Below are positions 1-7,517 of a DNA stretch of 64,000 nt, one piece after another. Position numbers and translations under genes: made by a program. Each line of letters begins with the position of its first letter. Position 1 is the first letter of the stretch. The stretch comes from Pseudomonas sp. B33.4. Lineage in GTDB: Bacteria; Pseudomonadota; Gammaproteobacteria; Pseudomonadales; Pseudomonadaceae. Where the stretch lies: contig NZ_CP140706.1 in NCBI RefSeq assembly GCF_034555375.1, positions 3,215,001 through 3,279,000 on the forward strand, in the 5' to 3' direction. The notes under the pieces were generated by a model. The model worked only from the letters and a program-made list of their open reading frames with translations, did no database searches and was not told the origin of the DNA.

Positions 1-127
1 ATACCAAAAGTCGCAATACGCCGAGTTATAACGATATTAGATATTTGAATTTCCGTTACACCTGCGCGGTACATAGGATGCCCTCATACAGATCGGGGTA
101 CGCCGATCAACCATCTGGGGGAAGTTC
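1..127 (+). promoter_or_regulatory. Leader of the sulfur-amino-acid-like operon
   Basis: This AT-rich stretch precedes the first gene of the operon. A purine-rich ribosome binding site (GGGGGAAG) ends 4 bases before the ATG at 128. No clear sigma-70 pair or operator could be assigned by eye, so only its position and the RBS support a regulatory role. Confidence 0.4.
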
Positions 128-970
128 ATGTTGCTCAAGCGCACGCCTGTTAAACAATGGTTGCCCGTGGTAATGGGCGCTCTGATCGCGCTGGCCGGCA
201 GTGCGAGTGCCCATGCGGATGCGACGCTGGAGAAGATCGAGCAGCGTCATCAGTTGGTGGTCGGCGTGTTGCTGTCCGGTGGCCCGTTCGGCGGGATTGA
301 TCCTGCCACGCAGAAGCCGCGAGGCCTGAACGTTGAGCTCGCGCAGGAGTTGGGCCGTCGCCTCGGCGCTGAAGTGCAACTGGTGCCGGTCCTGCCCGCG
401 AACCGCGTGCAGTTTCTCCAGCAAGGCAAAGTCGATTTGCTGATTGCCAACATGGAGTGGACCGCCGAGCGCGGCGAGATCCTCGGCTTCGTACCGACGC
501 CGTTCTATCGCGTCGGTGGCACCGCCGCTGTACTCAAGGACAGCAAGATCACCCGCTGGGGAGATCTGAAAAACCAGGCAGTCTGCACCTCGCAGGGCAG
601 CAGTTACGTCAAGCCGCTGACCGATTTGGGCGTGGAGATCAAAGCCTTCAAGAGCTCGTCGGAATCGTTGCTCGCCCTGCGTGGCAACAACTGCGTCGCG
701 GCGGTGCATGACGCCACGCTGATCAATCCGCTGCTCGCCGACTCCGCCGAATGGCAGGGCTATCGAGCAATCAGTCCCGAACTCAACCCCGCACCGTCGG
801 TGATCTGGACCCGTCGCGGCGAAAGCGACACCCAGGCCAGGCTCGATCCGATCATCCAAGACCTGCATCGCAGCGGCTGGCTGATTGAAGCCCAGACCCG
901 CAACCACATCACCCCCGCATCACCTGCGCTGGTGGAACTGCAAAAGCAGTTTCAAGCCAACGGCGCCTGA
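128..970 (+). CDS. Periplasmic amino-acid-binding protein of an ABC importer (copy 1)
   Basis: A 280-residue solute-binding protein of the SBP_bac_3 (polar amino acid) family. Residues 1 to about 30 form a Sec signal peptide (basic start, hydrophobic core, SASAHA cleavage region). The mature protein has the family layout: an early VGVLLSGGPFGG substrate-lobe motif, then NVELAQELGRRLG and QGKVDLLIANM. Two cysteines (AVCTSQG, NNCVAAVH) are also present in the next gene and could form a disulfide. It opens an operon that also encodes two permeases and an ATPase. The substrate is not evident from sequence; neighbours suggest a sulfur-containing amino acid. Confidence 0.88.
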   Translation: MLLKRTPVKQWLPVVMGALIALAGSASAHADATLEKIEQRHQLVVGVLLSGGPFGGIDPATQKPRGLNVELAQELGRRLGAEVQLVPVLPANRVQFLQQGKVDLLIANMEWTAERGEILGFVPTPFYRVGGTAAVLKDSKITRWGDLKNQAVCTSQGSSYVKPLTDLGVEIKAFKSSSESLLALRGNNCVAAVHDATLINPLLADSAEWQGYRAISPELNPAPSVIWTRRGESDTQARLDPIIQDLHRSGWLIEAQTRNHITPASPALVELQKQFQANGA

Positions 971-1028
971 TCGCCCACGTTTTCCACGGTCCATCGTGCT
1001 GCGCGATGGCCTTGCAAGGTAGTCGTGC

Positions 1029-1880
1029 ATGAACCGTCATTTTTCCGCAAGAAATCTGCTAACCCTGTGCCTGGCGGGGTGTGCCGGTATGGTCGCCAGT
1101 CTCGCCCAGGCCGATGCGACGCTGGACAAGATCGAGCAACGCCACGCCATCAGCGTCGGGGTGATTCTCAGCGGCCCGCCGTTCGGTACGATCGAGCCGA
1201 AGACCGGCGAGCACCTGGGCTACAACGTCGAACTGGCCAAGGGCATTGCCAAGGCACTGGGCGTCGAAGCCAAAACCGTCTCGGTGCTGGCACCCAATCG
1301 CGTGCAGTTCTTGCAGCAGGGCAAGGTCGACATCCTGATTGCCAACATGCAGTTCACCGATGAGCGCGCCGAAATTCTCGATTACGTGCCCACGCCTTAC
1401 GAGGAGGTCGGTGGCGCGGCGTTGATTCGAAAGGGTGCGGGCATTACCCAATGGGCCGATCTCAAGGGCAAACCGGTGTGCGTGTCGCAGGGCAGCAATT
1501 TCATCAAGCCTTTGCAGGAAACCTACGGTGCCGAGATCAAGGCGTTCCGCAGTCAGTCGGAATCGCTGCTGTCGCTGCGCGGCAATGGTTGTGTGGCAGC
1601 GGTGCATGTCAGCCCGACCATGCATGCATTATCAAGCGATGCCGAGTGGTCCGGTTATGAAACGCCGCTGCCGAACGATCTGATTCCGTCCAACTCAGTG
1701 ATCTGGCTACGCAAGGGCGAGCACGATACCCAGGCAAAACTCGATGCCATCGTCCGTGACTGGCACCGCAGTGGCTGGCTGATCGAACTCGGCGAGCGCA
1801 CCGGCATGGCACCGTCGCAGGCCTTGCGTGACTTGCACGAGCAGTACCGCAATGCGGCGCCGTTGGCGGCGCAATCATGA
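1029..1880 (+). CDS. Periplasmic amino-acid-binding protein of an ABC importer (copy 2)
   Basis: A 283-residue paralogue of the preceding gene. It has a signal peptide (cleavage near SLAQA-DA) and the same landmarks: DATLDKIEQRH at the mature start, NRVQFLQQGKVDILIANMQF, a VCVSQGSNFIKPL segment and NGCVAAVH. The pair arose by tandem duplication and then diverged, so the importer may use two binding proteins of different specificity. The stop overlaps the next start as ATGA, so translation is probably coupled to the FAD oxidoreductase. An ATG at 1029 gives the signal peptide. Confidence 0.88.
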   Translation: MNRHFSARNLLTLCLAGCAGMVASLAQADATLDKIEQRHAISVGVILSGPPFGTIEPKTGEHLGYNVELAKGIAKALGVEAKTVSVLAPNRVQFLQQGKVDILIANMQFTDERAEILDYVPTPYEEVGGAALIRKGAGITQWADLKGKPVCVSQGSNFIKPLQETYGAEIKAFRSQSESLLSLRGNGCVAAVHVSPTMHALSSDAEWSGYETPLPNDLIPSNSVIWLRKGEHDTQAKLDAIVRDWHRSGWLIELGERTGMAPSQALRDLHEQYRNAAPLAAQS

Positions 1881-3301
1881 GCCGGGCATTGTTCGAAGCG
1901 TTGCAGCAACTGCTCGGCGCCAACCATGTACAGAGCAGCGAAGACGCGGCGGCGTACCTGACTGACAAACAGGGCCGGTATGTCGGGCAAGTCATTGCCG
2001 CTGTACACCCGGCAAGTACCCAGGAAGTCGCGGCGGTAGTGCGTGCCTGCGTGGCACGGGACACCCCCATCGTGGTGCAGGGCGGTAACACCGGTCTGAT
2101 GGGCGGCGCCACGCCGGACGCCAGTGGTTACGCCGTTCTGTTGCTGCTTGATCGCCTGAATCGGGTGCGCTCGGTGGACACCGATAACGACACCCTGACC
2201 GTCGAGAGCGGCTGCATTCTGCAAAACGTTCAGGACGTTGCCCGTCAGGCCGGACGCTTGTTCCCACTGAGTCTGGGCGCCGAAGGCAGTTGCACGATTG
2301 GCGGCAATCTGGGCACCAATGCCGGCGGCACTGCCGTGTTGCGCTACGGCAATACCCGCGAACTGACCCTGGGCCTGGAAGTGGTGACCGCTGAGGGCGA
2401 AATCTGGAACGGTCTGCGCGGTTTGCGCAAGGACAATACCGGTTACGACCTGCGCGATCTTTTTATTGGCAGCGAAGGCACACTCGGCATTATCACCGCG
2501 GCGACGCTGAAGCTGTTCCCGTTACCCAAGGCGCAAGCCACGGCGTTGCTGGCTTTCGACTCCCTCGCTCAATCGGTGACATTCCTTTCCCATGCACGCG
2601 CTGGTTTCGGCGCCAGCCTCACGGCGTTCGAACTGCTCAGCGCCGAGTGTCTGGCGTTGTTACGCGAGCAGTTTCCCGAAGGGCCGCAACCGTTTCTCGG
2701 CGTCAGTCTGCCGTGGTTCGCCTTGCTCGAACTGTCGGATAACCACAGCGAAAGCCATGCGCGCGAAGCGTTTGAAGAGGTGCTCGGCGAAGCGTTCGAA
2801 AACAGCTTGCTCGCCAACGCATTGATCGCCGAAAGCCTCGCTCAGAGCGAAGCGCTATGGCTGCTGCGGGAAAACATGAGCGAGGCGCAGAAGCGCGCCG
2901 GACGCAACATGAAGCACGACATTTCGGTGCCGATCTCCCAAATCGTGGCGTTCGTCGCGCACACCGATGCGTTGTTGCAAACGCATTTCCCCGGCGTGCG
3001 TCATTTCACCTTCGGTCATTTGGGCGACGGCAACCTGCATTACAACGTGGCGCACCCGCTGGACTCGACCGTCGAGGCGCACATGGCCAACTACGCCGCA
3101 TTGAGCGAGCTGGTCCATGACAGCGCCCATGCCCACGGCGGTTCGATCAGCGCCGAACACGGTATCGGTCAGCGCAAACGGGACATGCTTGAACGCTATA
3201 AAAGCCCGGTCGAGCTGAACCTGATGCGGCGGATCAAGCAGGCGCTGGACCCGAAAAACCTGCTTAATCCCGGTAAAGTCGTGGAGGTGATTGCGCCATG
3301 A
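1877..3301 (+). CDS. FAD-binding 2-hydroxyacid oxidoreductase (GlcD / D-2-hydroxyglutarate dehydrogenase type)
   Basis: A 474-residue flavoprotein of the FAD_binding_4 plus FAD-oxidase_C type, of normal length. The N-terminal PCMH-fold FAD domain shows VVQGGNTGLMGGATPD and GGNLGTNAGGTAVLRYGN. The C-terminal domain has HLGDGNLHYNVAHP, whose histidines and acidic residue bind metal in D-2-hydroxyglutarate and D-lactate dehydrogenases, and an EHGIG motif near the end. The family oxidises D-2-hydroxyacids to 2-oxoacids. Start and stop overlap both neighbours by ATGA. In this operon it may oxidise the hydroxyacid form of the imported amino acid. The exact substrate is unknown. Confidence 0.87.
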   Translation: MSRALFEALQQLLGANHVQSSEDAAAYLTDKQGRYVGQVIAAVHPASTQEVAAVVRACVARDTPIVVQGGNTGLMGGATPDASGYAVLLLLDRLNRVRSVDTDNDTLTVESGCILQNVQDVARQAGRLFPLSLGAEGSCTIGGNLGTNAGGTAVLRYGNTRELTLGLEVVTAEGEIWNGLRGLRKDNTGYDLRDLFIGSEGTLGIITAATLKLFPLPKAQATALLAFDSLAQSVTFLSHARAGFGASLTAFELLSAECLALLREQFPEGPQPFLGVSLPWFALLELSDNHSESHAREAFEEVLGEAFENSLLANALIAESLAQSEALWLLRENMSEAQKRAGRNMKHDISVPISQIVAFVAHTDALLQTHFPGVRHFTFGHLGDGNLHYNVAHPLDSTVEAHMANYAALSELVHDSAHAHGGSISAEHGIGQRKRDMLERYKSPVELNLMRRIKQALDPKNLLNPGKVVEVIAP

Positions 3302-4509
3302 ACCTGCGCCTGTCCCGACGTGTGCAACGCGTCTCGCTGTCGGCCAATGCCGCCGCCAAATCCCGCGCGACTGAATTGCGTGAGGCCGGTCGCGACATTC
3401 TCGACCTGACCACCGGCGAGCCGGATTTCGACACCCCCGAACACATCAAACAAGCCGCCTATGCCGCCATCGCTGCCGGGGCAACCAAGTACACGCCAAC
3501 CCCCGGCGTGAAAGCCTTGCGCCTGGCGGTGCAGCGCAAACTGCAACGAGAAAACCGTCTCGACTATCCGCTGGCCGACATCGTGATCGCCAACGGCGCC
3601 AAGCAGATCATCTTCAACGCGTTCGCCGCGACCCTGGATGACGGCGATGAAGTACTGGTGCCGACACCGTATTGGCCGTCGTTTCCGGACAGTGTGCGGT
3701 TCAATGGCGGCGAGGCGGTGTTTATCGCGTGCGGACTTGAGCAGGGCTGCAAGCTCAGCGCCGAGCAACTGCAACAGCACATCGGCGAACGAACCCGCTG
3801 GCTAATCCTCAACGGTCCCGGCAATCCGAGTGGCGCGGTGTACAGCGTGGCTGAGCTGCAAGCGATCGCTGCCGTTCTGCGCCGTCATCCGCAGGTGCTG
3901 ATCCTGTTGGATGAACTCTACGAACACATTCGCTTTGACGGTCAACCGGCACAGAGCCTGCTCAATGTGGCGCCCGATCTGCAAGCGCGCTGTCTGCTGG
4001 TCGGCGGCGTCTCGAAAACCTACGCAATGACCGGTTGGCGCATCGGTTTCGGCGCCGGCCCGCAAGTGCTGACTGAGGCCATGGCGGTCGTGCAGTCGCA
4101 ATCGACTTCCGGTGCGTCCTCGGTGGGGCAGGCCGCCGCACTGGCAGCTTTCGACGGAGGCCTGGATTTCTTGCCGGAACAGGTGGCGGCTTATCACTGG
4201 CGTCGGGATTTGCTGATGAACGCCTTGCGCGACATCGACGGCCTGGGAGTGCTTGAGCCGCAGGGCGGTTTCTTTGTGTTTGTCCGCTGCGCCGGTCTGC
4301 TCGGGCGTTATCGCCCGGACGGTGTGCGCCTGAACAATGACGCGGATGTCGTCGCGTATTTACTGGATGAGGGTGTCGCGGCTGTGGCGGGCAGTGCTTA
4401 CGGCTTGTCGCCATGGTTTCGCCTGTCAATCGCCACCGCGACCGACAACGTGGCTGAAGCCGGGCGCCGCATCGCTCATGCCTGCCGACAATTGCGGGGC
4501 GCCGCATGA
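3298..4509 (+). CDS. PLP-dependent aminotransferase, class I/II
   Basis: A 403-residue aspartate/aromatic aminotransferase-like enzyme. The Schiff-base lysine is K240 in GVSKTYAMTGWRIGF. The PLP-phosphate and substrate segments are also visible: TPTPGVKALR, VPTPYWPSFP, NGPGNPSGAVYS and LLDELYEHIRF. The family interconverts amino acids and 2-oxoacids. Coupled by 4-bp overlaps to the FAD oxidoreductase before it and the permease after it, it could transaminate the imported amino acid to a 2-oxoacid (for example cysteine to mercaptopyruvate). That link is inference from context. Confidence 0.88.
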   Translation: MNLRLSRRVQRVSLSANAAAKSRATELREAGRDILDLTTGEPDFDTPEHIKQAAYAAIAAGATKYTPTPGVKALRLAVQRKLQRENRLDYPLADIVIANGAKQIIFNAFAATLDDGDEVLVPTPYWPSFPDSVRFNGGEAVFIACGLEQGCKLSAEQLQQHIGERTRWLILNGPGNPSGAVYSVAELQAIAAVLRRHPQVLILLDELYEHIRFDGQPAQSLLNVAPDLQARCLLVGGVSKTYAMTGWRIGFGAGPQVLTEAMAVVQSQSTSGASSVGQAAALAAFDGGLDFLPEQVAAYHWRRDLLMNALRDIDGLGVLEPQGGFFVFVRCAGLLGRYRPDGVRLNNDADVVAYLLDEGVAAVAGSAYGLSPWFRLSIATATDNVAEAGRRIAHACRQLRGAA

Positions 4510-5240
4510 ATCACTGGCTGGAAATGTTCGTCCACTGGACCGCCGGTTTCGGTCTCAATTACAGCTTCCTGCTCGACGCCTATCAGCGCGGCACGTTGGC
4601 ACAGGGCGCATTGACCACGGTGTGGCTGTGCCTGTTGACCATCGTCGGCAGCTTGCTCGCCGGTATCGGACTGGCGGCAATGCTGACCTCAGGCAAACCG
4701 TGGCTGGCCAGACCGGCGCGGGTATTTGTCGAAGTCACCCGCAACACACCGACGCTGGTGCAGCTGTATTGCGCGTTTCTGGTGCTGAACATGTTGTTGA
4801 CCCAAGCCGTCGGCGCGGCGAATCCGCTGACGCCGTTCGCCTGGGTGGTGATCGTGATCTCACTGCACAAAGGCGCTTTTCATGCCGAGGCGTTGCGCGC
4901 CGGCATTGAGGCCGTGCCCGCGGTGACGCTGGAGGCTGCCAGCTCTCTGGCGTTCAACAGCCGTCAGTTGTTGTGGAACGTGCAACTGCCGTTGGCTCTG
5001 CGTTTTGCCTTGCCGTCACTGGTCAACAACCTGATTGATCTGGTGAAGATGACCGCCGTGGCCTCGGCGATTGCCGTCGGCGATATCACCTACGCGGCGA
5101 TCATGATCTGGACCCAGAGCGACAACGTGCTGGAGCTGATGATTCTGATCCTGAGCTTTTTCGGCCTGCTGAGCTTTACCGTCAATTGTATGGGGCGCTA
5201 CCTCGAAGCGCGCCTGAGGATGCCCGGCTATGGCCATTGA
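4506..5240 (+). CDS. Amino-acid ABC transporter permease (1)
   Basis: A 244-residue inner-membrane permease of the HisM/GlnP type. It has about five transmembrane segments and the EAA coupling loop EALRAGIEAVPAVTLEAASS, which contacts the ATPase. RNTPTLVQLYCAFLVL is the usual family motif after the first periplasmic loop. It overlaps the aminotransferase by 4 bp and the second permease by 11 bp. It probably forms a heterodimer with the next gene product. The interleaving of transport and enzyme genes implies one regulon for uptake and use. Confidence 0.88.
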   Translation: MNHWLEMFVHWTAGFGLNYSFLLDAYQRGTLAQGALTTVWLCLLTIVGSLLAGIGLAAMLTSGKPWLARPARVFVEVTRNTPTLVQLYCAFLVLNMLLTQAVGAANPLTPFAWVVIVISLHKGAFHAEALRAGIEAVPAVTLEAASSLAFNSRQLLWNVQLPLALRFALPSLVNNLIDLVKMTAVASAIAVGDITYAAIMIWTQSDNVLELMILILSFFGLLSFTVNCMGRYLEARLRMPGYGH

Positions 5241-6018
5241 ATCATCCGTTGCCGCGCCGCTGACCTGGCCGCGTCGACACCTCGGCAAGTTGCTGCTGGC
5301 GGCCGGTACTGTGCTCTGGCTGGTCTACTTCACCCCACAAAGTCCGGTGCTCAAAGCGCTGCTGCAATGGTCGCCGGCGCTGGCCACAGGCTTTGCGCAG
5401 AACATTCTGATCAGTCTGGTCGCCATCGGCCTGGGATCGGTGCTGGGGTTGCTGGTGGGCGCCCTGGCCTTGTCGCCATTGCGCTTGCTGCGCCTGCCGG
5501 CGCGAATCTGGGTGCAGATTTTCCGCAATGCACCGTGGCTGGTGTTGATCTACTTCACCACTTACGTGTTTCCGTTCGAGATCCACATCGGCAGCACGTA
5601 TGTGTCGTTCCCGGACTGGGTCAAGGTGACCATCGGCCTGGCCTTGCCGGCCAGCGCCAACGTTGCGGAAATCTTCCGCGGCGCGATTGCTTCGATCCCC
5701 AGCACCCAGTGGGAAGCCGCGCGTTCGCTGGCCTTCAGCCGAGGGCAGATCTTTTGCTCGATCATCCTGCCGCAATGCTTCAAGCGCATGTTGCCGCCGT
5801 GGATGAACCTGTATGCCGTCATCACCATGGGCACCGCGCTGGCCTCACTGGTGGGCGTACACGACGTGATTGATACCGCGCAAATCGCCAGCAACACGGT
5901 AAACATGACCGGTTTTACCGTGGTGATTTACCTGAGTCTGCTGGCGTTGTTCTTCGCCTATTGCTACCCGATTTCCCGTCTCACCCAACGCCTGGAGCGA
6001 CGTTATGCCTTCTATTGA
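5230..6018 (+). CDS. Amino-acid ABC transporter permease (2)
   Basis: A 262-residue second permease. It has an N-terminal hydrophobic segment, several further helices, the RNAPWLVLIYFTTYVFPF motif typical of polar amino acid permeases, and the EAA loop EIFRGAIASIPSTQWEAARS. It starts 11 bp inside the previous permease gene and ends 14 bp inside the ATPase gene, a layout that fixes translational coupling. It is the likely heterodimer partner of the preceding permease. Confidence 0.88.
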   Translation: MAIESSVAAPLTWPRRHLGKLLLAAGTVLWLVYFTPQSPVLKALLQWSPALATGFAQNILISLVAIGLGSVLGLLVGALALSPLRLLRLPARIWVQIFRNAPWLVLIYFTTYVFPFEIHIGSTYVSFPDWVKVTIGLALPASANVAEIFRGAIASIPSTQWEAARSLAFSRGQIFCSIILPQCFKRMLPPWMNLYAVITMGTALASLVGVHDVIDTAQIASNTVNMTGFTVVIYLSLLALFFAYCYPISRLTQRLERRYAFY

Positions 6019-6841
6019 AACCGTCGCCGAGCCCCTGATCAGCCTGCGCGATCTGCACCTGTCGTTCGGCAGCAACCCGGTGCTCAAGGGCATCGATCTG
6101 GATGTCCATCGTGGTCAGGCGGTGTCGATCATCGGCCCGTCCGGCTCCGGCAAATCGACCATTTTGCGTTGCATCACCGGTCTGCTGCAGCCGCAGCGCG
6201 GCACGATCCGCGTGGGCAACACCGAGGTGCACACATTGGCTCAGGAGGCCCAGCGCATCGAATTGCGCAAGCAGGTCGGGTTTGTCTTTCAGCAGTACAA
6301 CCTGTTCCCGCACTTGTCGGTGCTGGAGAACCTGGTGATCGCGCCGCGCAAAGTCCTGGGCCGCAGCCGGATCGAGGCGGAAAAAGAAGCGCGTGCCTTG
6401 CTCGCCAAAGTGCGTATGGAGCACAAGGCCGATGCCTTTCCCGGGCAACTTTCCGGTGGTCAGCAGCAGCGCGTGGCGATCGCCCGGGCGTTGGCAATGC
6501 GCCCGGAACTGATTCTGTTCGATGAAGTGACCTCGGCCCTCGACCCGGAAACCGTTGGTGAAGTGTTGACGGTGATTCGTGAGCTGACCGAAGAGGGCAT
6601 GACCTGCGTGCTGGTGACCCACGAGATGCGTTTCGCCGAAGAAATCAGCGACATCGTCTACTTCACCGAAAACGGCGTGATCGTCGAACACGGCAGCGCC
6701 GCAAAGATTTTTCAACACCCGGACAGCGAGCGCACGCAAACCTTTTTGCGCCATGCCTTGGGCGATCCGGGGCGCCGTCCTGTCGTCGCCAACGACCCCT
6801 ATCTGCTGACCAATCTGGGTCGCTACAGCCTGTCCGTCTGA
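6005..6841 (+). CDS. Amino-acid ABC transporter ATP-binding protein
   Basis: A 278-residue ATPase of the GlnQ/HisP class. Walker A is GPSGSGKST (about residues 44-52), the signature is LSGGQQQRVAIARALA, Walker B is LILFDEVTSALDP, and the switch histidine lies in VTHEMRFA. It powers the two permeases encoded just upstream. The C-terminal tail, about 25 residues past the usual end, carries no recognisable domain. The gene overlaps the second permease by 14 bp and is followed 17 bp later by the cupin gene. Confidence 0.93.
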   Translation: MPSIETVAEPLISLRDLHLSFGSNPVLKGIDLDVHRGQAVSIIGPSGSGKSTILRCITGLLQPQRGTIRVGNTEVHTLAQEAQRIELRKQVGFVFQQYNLFPHLSVLENLVIAPRKVLGRSRIEAEKEARALLAKVRMEHKADAFPGQLSGGQQQRVAIARALAMRPELILFDEVTSALDPETVGEVLTVIRELTEEGMTCVLVTHEMRFAEEISDIVYFTENGVIVEHGSAAKIFQHPDSERTQTFLRHALGDPGRRPVVANDPYLLTNLGRYSLSV

Positions 6842-6858
6842 CACCGAGGAGCCCGTTC

Positions 6859-7455
6859 ATGAGTACCGAAAACCGTGCCGCCGTCGTTGAGGATTTTCTG
6901 CAGAAAATCCGTGTGATCAATCAACGTGGCGTCGACCGCGCCGCGCTGGCAGAAATTGTTGTCCTGCTCGAAGACCTTGCCGAGCGGCGTGATCTGTTCA
7001 ACTTCGAGGCATTTCCCGCACCGGTGCCGGGGCAGGGCAGCACGGCGTTTCGCTACCGTCTGAATGACGATGGCGACACACCGACGCTGTATCTGAACTC
7101 GTTGTTGCCAGGCAAGAGCACCATCCCCCACAACCACGAAACCTGGGCGATCATCAGCGCCGTCGAAGGCGAGGAAATCAATTACGTTTACCGTCGCGAT
7201 GACGAAGGCCGCGAACCGGGGTTCACCACGTTGAACTTGCAAGAAGAGGTGATCGTGAAGCCCGGCGTCTCAATCGCATTTCTCGGTGAAGACCTGCATG
7301 GCATTCGTGTCGAAGGCGAGCAGGCCACCCTGCATTTTCACCTCTACGGTTTGCCGCTGGAGTCGCTGAACGGCCGTTATGGCGTCGAAGCCGATGGGCG
7401 CATTCTCAATTACAACGCCTCGCAAATGGCGCCGTCGATCAAGGCCTACGCATGA
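6859..7455 (+). CDS. Thiol-dioxygenase-like cupin (cysteine dioxygenase family)
   Basis: A 198-residue single-cupin protein resembling bacterial cysteine / 3-mercaptopropionate dioxygenases. The first cupin motif PHNHETWAIISAVEGEEIN supplies two iron-ligand histidines, and LHFHLYG supplies the third. These enzymes add O2 to a thiol to give a sulfinic acid, such as cysteine to cysteine sulfinate. It lies 17 bp after the ATPase and 62 bp before a rhodanese/cystathionine-lyase fusion, which fits a thiol substrate. The RBS GAGGAG sits about 9 bases before the ATG. Which thiol it uses cannot be read from the sequence. Confidence 0.75.
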   Translation: MSTENRAAVVEDFLQKIRVINQRGVDRAALAEIVVLLEDLAERRDLFNFEAFPAPVPGQGSTAFRYRLNDDGDTPTLYLNSLLPGKSTIPHNHETWAIISAVEGEEINYVYRRDDEGREPGFTTLNLQEEVIVKPGVSIAFLGEDLHGIRVEGEQATLHFHLYGLPLESLNGRYGVEADGRILNYNASQMAPSIKAYA

Positions 7456-7517
7456 TCGACATCGCGGCCAATGAGCGCTCGCCGGCGCTTCAATAATTTC
7501 TTTTTTTCGGAACTCCC

